Assembly (NCBI GenBank): GCA_012515615.1
Contig: JAAYYB010000246.1
Location: 1 to 46,005, forward strand
DNA from: Fibrobacter sp.
GTDB lineage: Bacteria; Fibrobacterota; Chitinivibrionia; Chitinivibrionales; Chitinispirillaceae
Direction of reading: 5' to 3'
Length of the DNA: 46,005 nucleotides
Part shown: in pieces, positions 8,852-17,896 of the stretch
How the letters are laid out: every line of letters starts with the position of its first letter
How positions within the stretch are numbered: the stretch's first letter is position 1
Translations under genes and position numbers: made by a program
The notes under the pieces: model-generated
Database searches by the model: none
What the model saw: only the letters and a program-made list of their open reading frames with translations
What the model was told of the DNA's origin: nothing

Positions 8852-9120
8852 TACTTGATCACACTCCCTATCAGGTCAAACAGCGAATAGGTGTATTCCA
8901 GAATCTTCAGCAGCATCCATGGCATCAGAGCCAGAAAAACCAGCACCATGACAAGAATTTTTGGAATAAAAGTCAGTGTCATTTCATGGATCTGGGTCAC
9001 AGCCTGGAAAACTCCGATAATAAGGCCTATAAGAAGCCCCGATACAAGCATCGGACCGGAGATAAGAAGCGTGATCCAGATTGCCTGACGTCCTATATCA
9101 ATAACTGTCGTTGCATCCAC
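8851..9120 (-). CDS. fliQ: Flagellar export protein FliQ
   Basis: An 89-residue protein with two membrane segments, the normal size for FliQ, part of the FliPQR export pore. Family features include the AIWITLLISGPMLVSGLLIG segment and the loop IGVFQAVTQIHEMTLTFIPK. The start codon is GTG with GGGG five bases upstream. It lies between fliP and fliR with a 13-base gap and a 1-base overlap. Confidence 0.96.
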   Translation of the reverse strand: MDATTVIDIGRQAIWITLLISGPMLVSGLLIGLIIGVFQAVTQIHEMTLTFIPKILVMVLVFLALMPWMLLKILEYTYSLFDLIGSVIK

Positions 9121-9133
9121 AATTACCCCGCCG

Positions 9134-9985
9134 TCAATTGAAAGAAGTTACAAGCTGCCGTACAATAAGATGCCATCCATCAATAAGAACAAACAGGATG
9201 ATTTTAAAGGGCATGGAGATCATTATCGGCGGCAGCATCATCATACCCATTGACAGAAGCACCGAGGCTACAATCATATCGATTACCAGAAATGGGATGT
9301 AGAGAATAAAACCGATTATAAAACCGGTTTTAAGCTCACTGGTTATAAAAGCCGGGATAATTACCTGATAAGGGAGATCATCAGCGTTTCTTGGAGGAGC
9401 CATTTTAGAAATCCTTACAAACAGTGCCACATCATTTTCACTTACCTGACGAAGCATGAAGTTGCGTACCGGTTTGCCGGCAACCTTCAGAGCATCGTTA
9501 AACTGCAGTTCCTGTTTAAGGTATGGCTGAATCGCATTGTCATTAATCTCGGTTAAAACAGGCATCATGACAAACAGAGTAAGAAAAAGTGACAGTCCAA
9601 CCATGATCTGGTCAGGAGGCATAGTTTGTGTGCCTATCGCTCTTCTTAGAAAAGACATCACAATAATTATTCTTACAAATGATGTCACCATGATCAGTAT
9701 TGAGGGAGCGAGGGCTAAAATGGTAACAAGGAAAAGTACCTGAAGAGCGACGGCAACATCTGCGGGCTTGTTTGAATCAACAACCGACAACGTAAGTTTG
9801 GGAAGAACCTGAGCGCTTAAGCCCACAATCGCGGGACCAAGCAGAATCAGCATCGCTGCAATCATCTCCGTTCGCACCGCATGCAAGTACTTTGTCAAGC
9901 TGCTCATGAAAGAATTAAAGTTTCTTCCCGAAATTACCGAAACAGATACAGGGGATGATCTCTTTATGAATGGCAATTTGATCAT
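9134..9985 (-). CDS. fliP: Flagellar export protein FliP
   Basis: Core component of the export-gate pore. At 283 residues it matches the family, with the conserved block VTSFVRIIIVMSFLRRAIGT, then QTMPPDQIMVGLSLFLTLFV and a C-terminal SMGMMMLPPIMISMPFKI. About 35 polar residues precede the first hydrophobic segment, longer than a simple signal peptide. The ATG overlaps the fliO stop by four bases (ATGA), and this coupling supports the chosen start. Confidence 0.97.
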   Translation of the reverse strand: MIKLPFIKRSSPVSVSVISGRNFNSFMSSLTKYLHAVRTEMIAAMLILLGPAIVGLSAQVLPKLTLSVVDSNKPADVAVALQVLFLVTILALAPSILIMVTSFVRIIIVMSFLRRAIGTQTMPPDQIMVGLSLFLTLFVMMPVLTEINDNAIQPYLKQELQFNDALKVAGKPVRNFMLRQVSENDVALFVRISKMAPPRNADDLPYQVIIPAFITSELKTGFIIGFILYIPFLVIDMIVASVLLSMGMMMLPPIMISMPFKIILFVLIDGWHLIVRQLVTSFN

Positions 9986-10539
9986 ACCGGCTTTTTCATC
10001 TTTCCAATAAAATTATTGAATGCATCCTTGAATTGAACTATTGAACTTCCACCCTTGCTGGATGCGATAAGGTCAATCGCTTTCTGGCCCTCTATCTTCT
10101 CCAGAAGCACTATTGAATTGGGAGTCTGTCCCAGAAGGTAAACCGAATCCATAACCCTGACCAGTATAGCATTGCGGTTTTGTCCAAATGGCAGAACTTC
10201 CAGTACATCCATGGCGCCCCCGCCGCCGATTTTTGATGATCCGGAAATCCCGAATTTGCGCATAAACCAGGCCAGACCCAGAATCAGCAGAATAGTAATG
10301 GCAAGATAGAAAACGATCCGAAATACAACCGCGGTGTAGTTTTCGCTCTGTTTCTTTACAGGCGAATACTGTCCCAACCCCGAATCTCCGATGCTGCTGG
10401 CAGCTTCCCTGACCTTCCCGATGTCAAAATCACCGGTTCCGGTCTTAGCCTCCTGGGCCATTGAGATCGTAAACAGACTTAACGAAAGAAAGAACATGAC
10501 GGCAAGGCGGATTTTTTTCTTAACAGCTTTTGACAACAC
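9982..10539 (-). CDS. fliO: Flagellar biosynthesis protein FliO
   Basis: FliO stabilises FliP during assembly of the export pore. The protein has a hydrophobic N-terminal segment resembling a signal sequence (KKKIRLAVMFFLSLSLFTIS), a second membrane segment (FRIVFYLAITILLILGLAWF), and a soluble domain with the family-typical SVYLLGQTPNSIVLLEKIEG. The frame is open back to an ATG at 10614, but no good ribosome site fits it. AAAGGGG lies about 10 bases before the GTG at 10539, directly ahead of the signal-like segment, so I prefer that start (185 residues). The start is uncertain; the family call is good. Confidence 0.82.
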   Translation of the reverse strand: MLSKAVKKKIRLAVMFFLSLSLFTISMAQEAKTGTGDFDIGKVREAASSIGDSGLGQYSPVKKQSENYTAVVFRIVFYLAITILLILGLAWFMRKFGISGSSKIGGGGAMDVLEVLPFGQNRNAILVRVMDSVYLLGQTPNSIVLLEKIEGQKAIDLIASSKGGSSIVQFKDAFNNFIGKMKKPV

Positions 10540-10674
10540 GAATTTTTCGGCCCCTTTCAGATTTTCTAACCGGCTCATCAAGCGGGGCCGCAATGAGCAC
10601 TCTAATAACCACATTCCGGTACTCAGGGCCCCGCACCCGCCAACCGGAACAGGTTTTAATTGTAATATGCAGAA

Positions 10675-11721
10675 TCAGCGAAGGCTTTTTATTCTCTCCT
10701 CAGGAGAAACAAGTGAAACAATGCGTATCCCGAAACTCTCATCTATCACAACGACTTCACCTTTGGCAACGACTTTGTTATTTACAAGCAGATCAACCGG
10801 TTCTCCTGCCATGCGGTCAAGTTCCACGACGGCTCCGGGTGCAAGTTCCAGTATCCTTTTTATCGTCAGAGAGGATCTCCCAAGCTCTATGCTCACGTCA
10901 AGATCAACATCAAGAAGCATTTCTATGTTCTCTTTTGGGGCTTTAATTGGAGCGCCGGTCAGTGTCACTTCACGGAAATCGCCCTGCTGTGACTCAAATG
11001 AGGTTACCCTTGAGAGCTCATCCAGTTCCGATGAGTTAAATCCAACCGGGGCCTGAGCAGTTTCCTCCTGAGAAGAGACTGTCACTGCTGCGGCAACAGC
11101 ATCCGCGAAAGAACTCGAAAAATAGAGTACCGCAGCAGAATTCACTTTTTCCCCAACCGAAACAGTAACCGGCACCATCAAGGAAGTGGCCAGCGGTTCG
11201 GGGAGAATACTTAAATCAAGATCGGAAGTACTGACACTCCCACCACTTATCTTTACCCCGACCTCATTGACTGATGCATTTTCGAAGGCATTTATCACCT
11301 GATTTATCATCTCGTTCATCGCTTCGCGATGATCATCATTGTATTGTGCTGTCCCGTCCCCCATAAGCATAAGATCGGAGATAACCGCTACATCACCTTT
11401 TCTCATGAGAAGATGGAACTGTCCCACAATACCAGATTTGACCATAATGGTCAGAAGCACCCCGTTTTGACCCACGATCTCTTCTAAAGAGGACAAATCA
11501 GCCTTACGACTTTCCTCTGCAATGAACATAGTATCTGTGTTCAGAACTGTTGAGACAATGGTACCGGCATGGCCGCAGAAAGAATTGATAAATGTTTTGA
11601 GCGCCGGTCCAATATCAGACTGAGGTGCAGATGCTGAATCCAGCCCGGATACGGAGCTGCTGTCGAGATTTTCCGATGACAATAAGGCATCGATCTGCTC
11701 TTGAGAAAGTATGTCACTCAT
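10675..11721 (-). CDS. fliN: Flagellar switch protein FliN/FliY (CheC-like domain plus SpoA domain)
   Basis: A 348-residue C-ring protein, far longer than a minimal FliN of about 100-140 residues. It carries an N-terminal peptide MSDILSQEQIDALLS, a CheC/FliY-like middle domain (with DDHREAMNEMINQVINAFEN, where CheC-type phosphatases carry the E..N active-site pattern), and a C-terminal SpoA/FliN domain from about residue 250 (MLLDVDLDVSIELGRSSLTI). This is the FliY layout known from Bacillus, spirochaetes and Thermotoga, in which the protein can dephosphorylate CheY-P. Catalytic activity is inferred. It overlaps fliM by eight bases. Confidence 0.93.
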   Translation of the reverse strand: MSDILSQEQIDALLSSENLDSSSVSGLDSASAPQSDIGPALKTFINSFCGHAGTIVSTVLNTDTMFIAEESRKADLSSLEEIVGQNGVLLTIMVKSGIVGQFHLLMRKGDVAVISDLMLMGDGTAQYNDDHREAMNEMINQVINAFENASVNEVGVKISGGSVSTSDLDLSILPEPLATSLMVPVTVSVGEKVNSAAVLYFSSSFADAVAAAVTVSSQEETAQAPVGFNSSELDELSRVTSFESQQGDFREVTLTGAPIKAPKENIEMLLDVDLDVSIELGRSSLTIKRILELAPGAVVELDRMAGEPVDLLVNNKVVAKGEVVVIDESFGIRIVSLVSPEERIKSLR

Positions 11722-12751
11722 CGCAGCCCCCGATCTCCTTTTCTAGAATATTTGTAATTCTTATGGCCTTTTTTCTTCCAATAAGCCCGGAACGGGCCGA
11801 CATCTTGGTTTTGCCTTCAATCTGCACTGCCAGATCACTATCGTAGGGCTTATCCAGACAGAGAATATCGCCTCGCTGAAGCTGCAGAAGGTCACGTATT
11901 GTCAATGATGTCTTCCCAATCACAGTAGATAGACTCAATGTAATATCACTGATTTCGTTCTCAAGCAGTTCTCTTGTCTCGTTTGTCGCCTCACTCTGTG
12001 AGGACATCCATGACTCACCGGAAAGGTTGTTAATAACGCTTTCAAGCAGTATGTATGGGAAACAGAGGCTCATGAGTCCCGAGGCATTCTGCATCCTTAC
12101 TTCAAGAGAAATCAGTATCACTGTTTCACCGGGAGGAGCGATCTGTACAAACTGAGGATTGGTTTCGTAAGTCTCGATTTTGGGACTGAAAACCCCTACA
12201 TGTTCCCAGACGTTTTTAAGATCCACAAGACTCCGTTCAACGATACGGTTCATGACATTCTGCTCAATGAGAGTCATTTCCCTGTTCTGTTCAGCGGGTC
12301 TGCCCTGGCCACCGAAAAGCCGGTCAATTATAAAAAACACCAGTGAGGGGTTAATTTCAAGTATTGCGTTGCCGCTGAGCGGCTCCATCTTGAACAGATA
12401 GATGCAGCTTGGGTTAGATATCGACATTATAAATTCAGAATATGTAAGCTGATCCACGCTCACCAGCTCAATTTCCACAAATGTTCTCAGAAAGTTGGTG
12501 AGAGTTGTTGAGAATTGACGAGCGTAACCCTCGTGGAGGTTCTGCAGGGTACGCATCTGGTCCTTTGAAACGCGGTCGGGCCTGCGGAAGTCATATAGAG
12601 CAAGCGAGTTTTCCAGATCAGCTGATTCGCTGCTGTTGAATAGATTTGCAGAAGCATCTCCACCGGGGCCCGATTCCGCAACATCACCTCCGCCGGTAGA
12701 AACCGCTGACAACAGGGCATCAACTTCTTCCTGTGATAATATATCGCTCAC
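11714..12751 (-). CDS. fliM: Flagellar motor switch protein FliM
   Basis: Central C-ring protein that binds CheY-P and switches rotation. At 345 residues it has the normal length. The N-terminal MSDILSQEEVDALLSAV is the CheY-binding segment. The middle domain shows FRRPDRVSKDQMRTLQNLHE and the C-terminal SpoA domain LGKTSLTIRDLLQL-type sequence (here GKTSLTIRDLLQLQRGDILC). The start codon is GTG with AGAGG upstream. It follows fliL by 12 bases. Confidence 0.97.
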   Translation of the reverse strand: MSDILSQEEVDALLSAVSTGGGDVAESGPGGDASANLFNSSESADLENSLALYDFRRPDRVSKDQMRTLQNLHEGYARQFSTTLTNFLRTFVEIELVSVDQLTYSEFIMSISNPSCIYLFKMEPLSGNAILEINPSLVFFIIDRLFGGQGRPAEQNREMTLIEQNVMNRIVERSLVDLKNVWEHVGVFSPKIETYETNPQFVQIAPPGETVILISLEVRMQNASGLMSLCFPYILLESVINNLSGESWMSSQSEATNETRELLENEISDITLSLSTVIGKTSLTIRDLLQLQRGDILCLDKPYDSDLAVQIEGKTKMSARSGLIGRKKAIRITNILEKEIGGCDE

Positions 12752-12763
12752 AGTAACCTCTTG

Positions 12764-13312
12764 TTATTGAATAATAAATGTTGTAAAAAGAACGTCTCTG
12801 ACCTCCCCTATCCTGGGCGGCAGTGACTTGTTTACCAGTCTAACAAGATCTTTCCTTATTTTCTCTTTTGCGTTCGGTTCTGTCACCTCGACCAGATTCA
12901 GCTTCGAAAGGTGATCGATCAGAAGGTCCTTGAATCTTGGTGTTCTCCTCAGAAGCTCCTCTGAGAGTGTCGGAAAGGCCTTGTCATCATACTCAAAAAT
13001 TACTGCGGCCTTAAGGAAACGTTCTCCATCTGTACCGGCGATATTTACAATTGCCTCTATCGGGTTATCGGCTGTAGTTGCCCCCATTGTGGTAGTCTGC
13101 TCGACAACCTTCTTGAGCGAATCAGCCTGTACAATCGCGATCTTTTCTTCCGGGGTCTTGGGACGGGTAACAGAAATTATAACAAATGCAATCACAATAT
13201 TTAGAACAATCATCCCGGCAAGAATACCGAAAAAAAGGATACGGTTTCCTTTTTCCTCGCCAGCCTTTTTCTCCGGAGCAGCTTCCAGTTCACTTCTTCT
13301 TCTCTCATCCAT
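12764..13312 (-). CDS. fliL: Flagellar basal-body-associated protein FliL
   Basis: A 182-residue single-pass inner-membrane protein: a charged cytoplasmic N-terminus, a membrane segment at about residues 26-48 (ILFFGILAGMIVLNIVIAFV), then a periplasmic stomatin-like domain. The C-terminal KSLPPRIGEVRDVLFTTFII is typical of FliL. It surrounds and supports the MotAB stator. GGAG lies 8 bases upstream of the ATG. The position between motB and fliM fits. Confidence 0.93.
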   Translation of the reverse strand: MDERRRSELEAAPEKKAGEEKGNRILFFGILAGMIVLNIVIAFVIISVTRPKTPEEKIAIVQADSLKKVVEQTTTMGATTADNPIEAIVNIAGTDGERFLKAAVIFEYDDKAFPTLSEELLRRTPRFKDLLIDHLSKLNLVEVTEPNAKEKIRKDLVRLVNKSLPPRIGEVRDVLFTTFIIQ

Positions 13313-13375
13313 TACTCTGACTCCATTCTGTGCATTTTCAAAAGAATTAGGGTACGGGCGCTCTGTTTCCTGCGC

Positions 13376-14092
13376 TCATTCTTCCTTCTGAACATAATCG
13401 ACATAGATCTCTATTCTGCGATTCATCCTTCGGTTCTCAATTGAAGTATTAGGTACCAGAGGACGATATTCGCCATGTCCGATTGCGCTGAGCCTTGAAG
13501 GTTCGATTCCGCCGGATCTGGCCATGAATTTTACTATGTTAAGAGCTCTTGCGGCGCTGAGTTCCCAGTTTGAAGGGTATTTATAATTATGGATCGGAAT
13601 ATCATCTGTGTGTCCTTCAACCCTGATCTGAGTGCCTGGAACCCGGTTTATTATCTGTGAAATAGAATTGAGTGCCGGTATCAGCTCCGGTTTGATTTCT
13701 GCTTCACCAACATCAAAACCTATAGGATCGCTTACCTTTATCGCGATCCCTTTTTCTGTCACTTTCACCTTTATGGCATCTTCCAGATTCTCTTCCTTGA
13801 TCGTTTTTTTTATTCTCATGCTGGCATCCATTGCAAGATGCTTGTTCTGGTCATTGCCTCCAAGCCTTGGAACCATCACCTCTTCGGTGATAAGTATCGA
13901 GGGATACGATTCCAGAACTCCGCCAAGGGCATTATGCAGTGAAGAAGCCGCGACATCAAACTTTGCGGGATCTGTAGTTGACATGGCGATAAGCATCACA
14001 AAAAAGCAGAGCATCAGCGTGCACATATCTCCCCAGGTCAGCATGTATGCCGGTGTGCCGCGCGGCGGGTCCGATTTTTTTTCCCTGGCCAT
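13376..14092 (-). CDS. motB: Flagellar motor stator protein MotB
   Basis: Stator subunit that anchors to peptidoglycan and carries the ion-binding aspartate. In the single N-terminal membrane segment (YMLTWGDMCTLMLCFFVMLI), Asp22 corresponds to that residue. A C-terminal OmpA-like peptidoglycan-binding domain is shown by IRVEGHTDDIPI, NWELSAARALNIVKF and LSAIGHGEYRPLVPN. At 238 residues it is within the family range. GGAGAGCGG precedes the ATG; motA is 12 bases upstream. Whether protons or sodium drive it cannot be decided here. Confidence 0.97.
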   Translation of the reverse strand: MAREKKSDPPRGTPAYMLTWGDMCTLMLCFFVMLIAMSTTDPAKFDVAASSLHNALGGVLESYPSILITEEVMVPRLGGNDQNKHLAMDASMRIKKTIKEENLEDAIKVKVTEKGIAIKVSDPIGFDVGEAEIKPELIPALNSISQIINRVPGTQIRVEGHTDDIPIHNYKYPSNWELSAARALNIVKFMARSGGIEPSRLSAIGHGEYRPLVPNTSIENRRMNRRIEIYVDYVQKEE

Positions 14093-14104
14093 CCGCTCTC
14101 CTTA

Positions 14105-14881
14105 TTACCTCTGATTTCTGTCTTTCATTGCCGCAGCCCTTAGCCCCGGCTGAAGAAATGCGGTAAGCTTCTGCTCTACGATACGGGGATTATCTCCCGA
14201 TTGTAAAGACATTATTCCCTCAAGCATCAGTTCTTTAATCAGTATCTCCCTGCGTGAATATGCTTTTAACTTCTCCACTATTGGAAGACATATACAGTTT
14301 GCCAGCATCGAGCCATAAAATGTGGTTATTAGAGCCACAGCCATGTTGGGCCCGATTGAATCCACATCACTCATGTTTCCAAGCATTAGAACTAGACCGA
14401 TCAGTGTTCCTATCATTCCAAATGACGGCCCCATTGCTGCAAGGAAATCAAAAACCTTTGTACCCTCTTCGTGACGGGACTCTGTAAAGGTAATCTCAGT
14501 ACTGAGAATATCTTTAATCAGGTCCGGCTCTGTTCCGTCAACCGCAAGCTGGATACCTTTTTTCAGAAATTCATCATTTATATCAGCAGCCCGGGCCTCC
14601 AGAGCCAGAATTCCCTCTCTGCGCGCCTGTTCCGCAAATTCTACAAGCTGCTTTATAATGTCAATATGTGTGATTTTCTTTACAAAGAAGGCATTTTTAA
14701 CAACACCCATTGTATTAAGGAGCATGCTGGCCGGATAAGCGGCAATGGTAGCGGCAACCGCTCCGCCTACTGTAATGTAGACAGATGGCATGTCTATAAA
14801 GGCCATCACATTTTCTAATTTAATGCCTAAAATGACAAGTAAAAGCGCTCCCGCCAACCCGAGAATGGTTGCAATATCCAT
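14105..14881 (-). CDS. motA: Flagellar motor stator protein MotA
   Basis: Pentameric stator channel subunit that couples ion flow to torque. The 258-residue protein has four membrane segments: two near the N-terminus (ATILGLAGALLLVILGI and YITVGGAVAATIAAYPASML), and two near residues 150-205 (GPSFGMIGTLIGLVLMLGNM and ALITTFYGSMLANCICLPIV). The cytoplasmic loop between them is acidic/basic, as needed for contact with FliG. AAGGAG lies 10 bases before the ATG. It precedes motB directly. Confidence 0.97.
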   Translation of the reverse strand: MDIATILGLAGALLLVILGIKLENVMAFIDMPSVYITVGGAVAATIAAYPASMLLNTMGVVKNAFFVKKITHIDIIKQLVEFAEQARREGILALEARAADINDEFLKKGIQLAVDGTEPDLIKDILSTEITFTESRHEEGTKVFDFLAAMGPSFGMIGTLIGLVLMLGNMSDVDSIGPNMAVALITTFYGSMLANCICLPIVEKLKAYSRREILIKELMLEGIMSLQSGDNPRIVEQKLTAFLQPGLRAAAMKDRNQR

Positions 14882-14905
14882 ATAGCCGAAACTCCTTTTT
14901 CACCT

Positions 14906-15139
14906 CTATGACTGATCCGGATTGTCTTCCGATCCGTCCTTCTTTACAATCCGGGGTCCCTGATTACATAACTGTTTATATTTTATAGTTTTGCGCACGA
15001 TTTCTTCAAGGCTGTTCTGCACCATCAGCTTTTTTCCATTTGTTAAGGTGAGAACCGTGTCGGGGGTAGACTCTATAGTCTCAATAAGGTCGACGTTCAG
15101 GATGAATTCCTGACCATTTATCCGCTGAAGAGCAATCAT
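14906..15139 (-). CDS. flbD: FlbD/SwrD family flagellar protein
   Basis: A 77-residue protein matching the FlbD family: it begins MIALQRINGQEFILNVDLIE, followed by TIESTPDTVLTLTNGKKLMV, then a short charged tail. In Bacillus the homologue SwrD increases stator power, and genes of this family commonly precede motA, as here. It is the first gene of the operon. GGAGG lies 5 bases from the ATG, and a near-consensus promoter lies just upstream. Confidence 0.93.
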   Translation of the reverse strand: MIALQRINGQEFILNVDLIETIESTPDTVLTLTNGKKLMVQNSLEEIVRKTIKYKQLCNQGPRIVKKDGSEDNPDQS

Positions 15140-15159
15140 TGTTACCTCCGTAAGCTACT

Positions 15160-15188
15160 ATCATAGCATAGCATACAACTAATTGCAA
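15160..15188 (-). promoter_or_regulatory. Sigma-70-type promoter for flbD-motAB-fli-flh-fliA operon
   Basis: On the minus strand, TTGCAA (15183-15188) and TATGAT (15160-15165) are separated by exactly 17 bases. The predicted start of transcription, near 15153, leaves a leader of about 14 bases containing the GGAGG of flbD. The match is close to the housekeeping consensus and no sigma-54 element is present. Confidence 0.7.
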
Positions 15189-15199
15189 TAAAATGTAAG

Positions 15200-15235
15200 A
15201 AAAACGGCATACAGTTTTTCTGTGATACCGTTTTT
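15200..15235 (-). terminator. Hairpin terminator after flgE
   Basis: An inverted repeat with an A-tract at one end and a T-tract at the other: AAAAACGG...ACAG, a five-base loop, then CTGT...CCGTTTTT, with one mismatch and one bulge. It lies 10 bases after the flgE stop codon and immediately before the flbD promoter, so it separates the hook operon from the motor/export operon. The symmetric A/T tracts would permit function in either direction. Confidence 0.7.
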
Positions 15236-15245
15236 CCCATTTTTA

Positions 15246-17366
15246 TTACCTCACAAGCTGCACGAGTTCCTGGAGCATGGAGTCACTTGTGGTGATCACC
15301 CTTGCGTTTGCCTGGAATCCCCGCTGGGTTGAAATCATGGTCGTAAATTCAGACGCCAGATCAACATTTGACATCTCTAAAGCACCAGGTTTTACCCTGG
15401 TTGTGGAACCGATTCCCGGACGAAGCATAACTGCCTGACCGGAGTTATTGGAAACAGCATACACACTGTCACCCATTTTCAGCAGCCCCGCGGGGTTGTT
15501 GAATTCGGCGACATAGATTCTGGCGATAGATTTGGAGATACCGTTTGTGTAAATACCAGAGATCTCTCCGGTTTCATCGATGGAAATCTCCTGCAGCTTA
15601 CCCATCGTATAACCGTCCTGTTCTCTGGCCGCCGTTGTGGTCTCGGATCTGAACTGGGTTATTCCGCGAAATGAACCGGGAGTACCCACATTGAGGTTGA
15701 TTGAGACAATGTTTGACCCGTTCATCGGCTCAAAACGGAAATTGGAAGACTGATCATCGTAAGTAAATGATGAAGGAGATCCGTCCTGCCCGAAAGTAAT
15801 CCTTCCGCGGTTACCGCCCAGGATCTGCTCTCCGCCTTCCATGTTTACTTCCCATAGCCATTCACCCGGAGTACCGGTGTGAGTGAAAGTGGTAGTCATT
15901 GTATGAGCGTCGCCGGACTCATCATACACTACAATAGATGTGCTGTGTGAGCCTGTATCTCTGGCGGCCTGAATCTCTGTAAAGCCCAGGTTAGCATTGA
16001 AGCGTGTCGGGGCCGGAGACTGATTATTGCTGTTTGCAGCCTGGATCGAGAGCGCTGTTATACCGAAAGCACGTTCCGGCTGTCCTCTAAGGACAATGGA
16101 TCCGTCCGGAATCCGGTCATCATCGGTATTGGCGCTGTTGATGCTCACCGAGGGGTTATCGTAGATCGTACCATCGGTTTGCGGAAAACGGAACGCCTCC
16201 TGAATCCTGACCACCAGGTCGCCCAGAGTAGAAACCGAGGTTTCGTCGAGAGGATCTGTGGCCTCATAGGTAGCATTTACCGGTGGGATATTCGTCCCGC
16301 CGACTGCCCCGTTTATCCTTATGACATCATCGGCCTCAAGCCCCAGGGCCTGACCGTTCGCATCATAGAGTTCGCTTATCAGACTGTCGGCAGTAGCTGG
16401 TGCCCGTAATCCGGTGATACTTACCGGAGTGGCATTTAAAATTGAGGGCGGGAAAACCAGTGCGTTTGCCACATAGGAGTTTGACCCGGCTCTTGAACTG
16501 CGTACCTGCAGACCGTTTACCGAAGCCACTGCTGATATGCTGAGATCAACCGTCAAGCCATCATCGGAAGGGTTGACAGTAATGAAATTGTCGCCTGTTC
16601 TGTCGCGCAGATAAGTCTGAATCATACCGGCCAGGTCGGTCACGGTCATACCTTCAGTAACCTGGAAGAGTCCTTCTTCCTCACCTGCGATTGACACTAC
16701 GATATTGTCGCCAACCACTATTCCCAGATCATTTCCGTTTGAATCGTAGAGTGCTGTGAGAGTGGAATCCTGGGTTGCCTGAACCAGAAATCTGTTTGAG
16801 TGGGTAATTGTCCCCAGACCCTCTGAGTCAGAATCGAGGTTACAGCCGTATCTGACTTCTGTGGTTGTGTTGGCAGGAGACTTCTCCCCGAAGGGAATTC
16901 TTAAATCTCCGATGCTTGTTCCGGCAGGGTAACTTCCATCAGGAGCAGCCATCATTCCCTGAAGTCTGTATCCATTTGTGGGAAGAACAAGCCTTCCAAG
17001 AGCATCGAACTGAAGGGCGCCATTGCGGCTGTAGAAATTTCCTTCGCCATTTGAATAGGCAAAGTAGGCGTTTCCTTCCAGAGCCAGGTCTGTTATCTGA
17101 CCGGTAGTCTGGAGGTTACCCTGGGTAAGAATCACATCTGTAGAGCCGACCGACATCCCCAGGCCGACCTGCAGAGGGTTTGTACCACCGGCATTTCCGT
17201 CGGGTCTTGTGGCACCCGCTATAAGCTGGGCCATCGATTCCTCAAATGTGACCCTTCCGGCCTTGAAGCCGACAGTATTGACATTGGCGATATTGGCACC
17301 TGTGACATCCATTGCAAGCTGGTGATTTTTCAAACCACTGATGCCAGCGTAAAGAGATCTAACCAT
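15246..17366 (-). CDS. flgE: Flagellar hook protein FlgE
   Basis: Main subunit of the hook, the universal joint of the flagellum. The N-terminus (MVRSLYAGISGLKNHQLAMD, then NIANVNTVGFKA) and the C-terminus (NVDLASEFTTMISTQRGFQA and the coiled-coil end) carry the conserved rod/hook motifs. At 706 residues it is much longer than the roughly 400 of enteric FlgE; the extra sequence lies in the surface-exposed middle domains (about residues 180-560). GGGAGGC precedes the ATG. It is the last gene of the sigma-54-dependent hook operon. Confidence 0.95.
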   Translation of the reverse strand: MVRSLYAGISGLKNHQLAMDVTGANIANVNTVGFKAGRVTFEESMAQLIAGATRPDGNAGGTNPLQVGLGMSVGSTDVILTQGNLQTTGQITDLALEGNAYFAYSNGEGNFYSRNGALQFDALGRLVLPTNGYRLQGMMAAPDGSYPAGTSIGDLRIPFGEKSPANTTTEVRYGCNLDSDSEGLGTITHSNRFLVQATQDSTLTALYDSNGNDLGIVVGDNIVVSIAGEEEGLFQVTEGMTVTDLAGMIQTYLRDRTGDNFITVNPSDDGLTVDLSISAVASVNGLQVRSSRAGSNSYVANALVFPPSILNATPVSITGLRAPATADSLISELYDANGQALGLEADDVIRINGAVGGTNIPPVNATYEATDPLDETSVSTLGDLVVRIQEAFRFPQTDGTIYDNPSVSINSANTDDDRIPDGSIVLRGQPERAFGITALSIQAANSNNQSPAPTRFNANLGFTEIQAARDTGSHSTSIVVYDESGDAHTMTTTFTHTGTPGEWLWEVNMEGGEQILGGNRGRITFGQDGSPSSFTYDDQSSNFRFEPMNGSNIVSINLNVGTPGSFRGITQFRSETTTAAREQDGYTMGKLQEISIDETGEISGIYTNGISKSIARIYVAEFNNPAGLLKMGDSVYAVSNNSGQAVMLRPGIGSTTRVKPGALEMSNVDLASEFTTMISTQRGFQANARVITTSDSMLQELVQLVR

Positions 17367-17479
17367 AAACTGCCTCCCGGGTCAGCGAGGCACTGCGGAA
17401 TTCCGGGCCGCTTCAGTCAATCAGCAAGCCCTTTTGCATCCGTCCGGAGCTAAAAGCGCACCGGTTCGGTCCTGCACAT

Positions 17480-17896
17480 TCAGTCCGCAATAACCGCGCT
17501 ATCGATGTTTGTAAAAACGTTCTCCCTGATACTCTCCCCATCCATGGCAGTTACTACCGTTCTGTTCGGAACATTAACTATGAACGCCAGATTCTTCATG
17601 AGAATAAGAGAATCCCGTGCGCCCTTTTTTGCGGCTCCCGACACCGCTTTTTCAAGTTTGTCCATGATCTCAGGAGTCAGATTTATGTTACGGCTTTTTA
17701 TGCGGGTTTCCGCATGTGCCGAGAGTCTGATTCCATCAACTTTAGACTTGAACACCTCTGAAAAGCCGGCTGTATTTGCCCGCGCTTTTTCGGTGCCTTG
17801 AGTCTGGACCGGAGTACCTCTTGAAACCGCACCACTCCTGTGCGCAGCGATCAGATGCTGCATATCGATGGGCTTTCCTGCCGCCTGCGTGTTCAT
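17480..17896 (-). CDS. Flagellar operon protein, TIGR02530 type
   Basis: A 138-residue protein of the small family found between flgD and flgE in many non-enteric flagellar operons. The conserved core begins at about residue 55 (GIRLSAHAETRIKSRNINLT), followed by EKAVSGAAKKGARDSLILMK and IVNVPNRTVVTAMDG. The N-terminal 40 residues are polar and variable. Its exact role is not established; the fixed position suggests hook or hook-cap assembly. The ATG overlaps the flgD stop by four bases, so the two are coupled. Confidence 0.88.
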   Translation of the reverse strand: MNTQAAGKPIDMQHLIAAHRSGAVSRGTPVQTQGTEKARANTAGFSEVFKSKVDGIRLSAHAETRIKSRNINLTPEIMDKLEKAVSGAAKKGARDSLILMKNLAFIVNVPNRTVVTAMDGESIRENVFTNIDSAVIAD

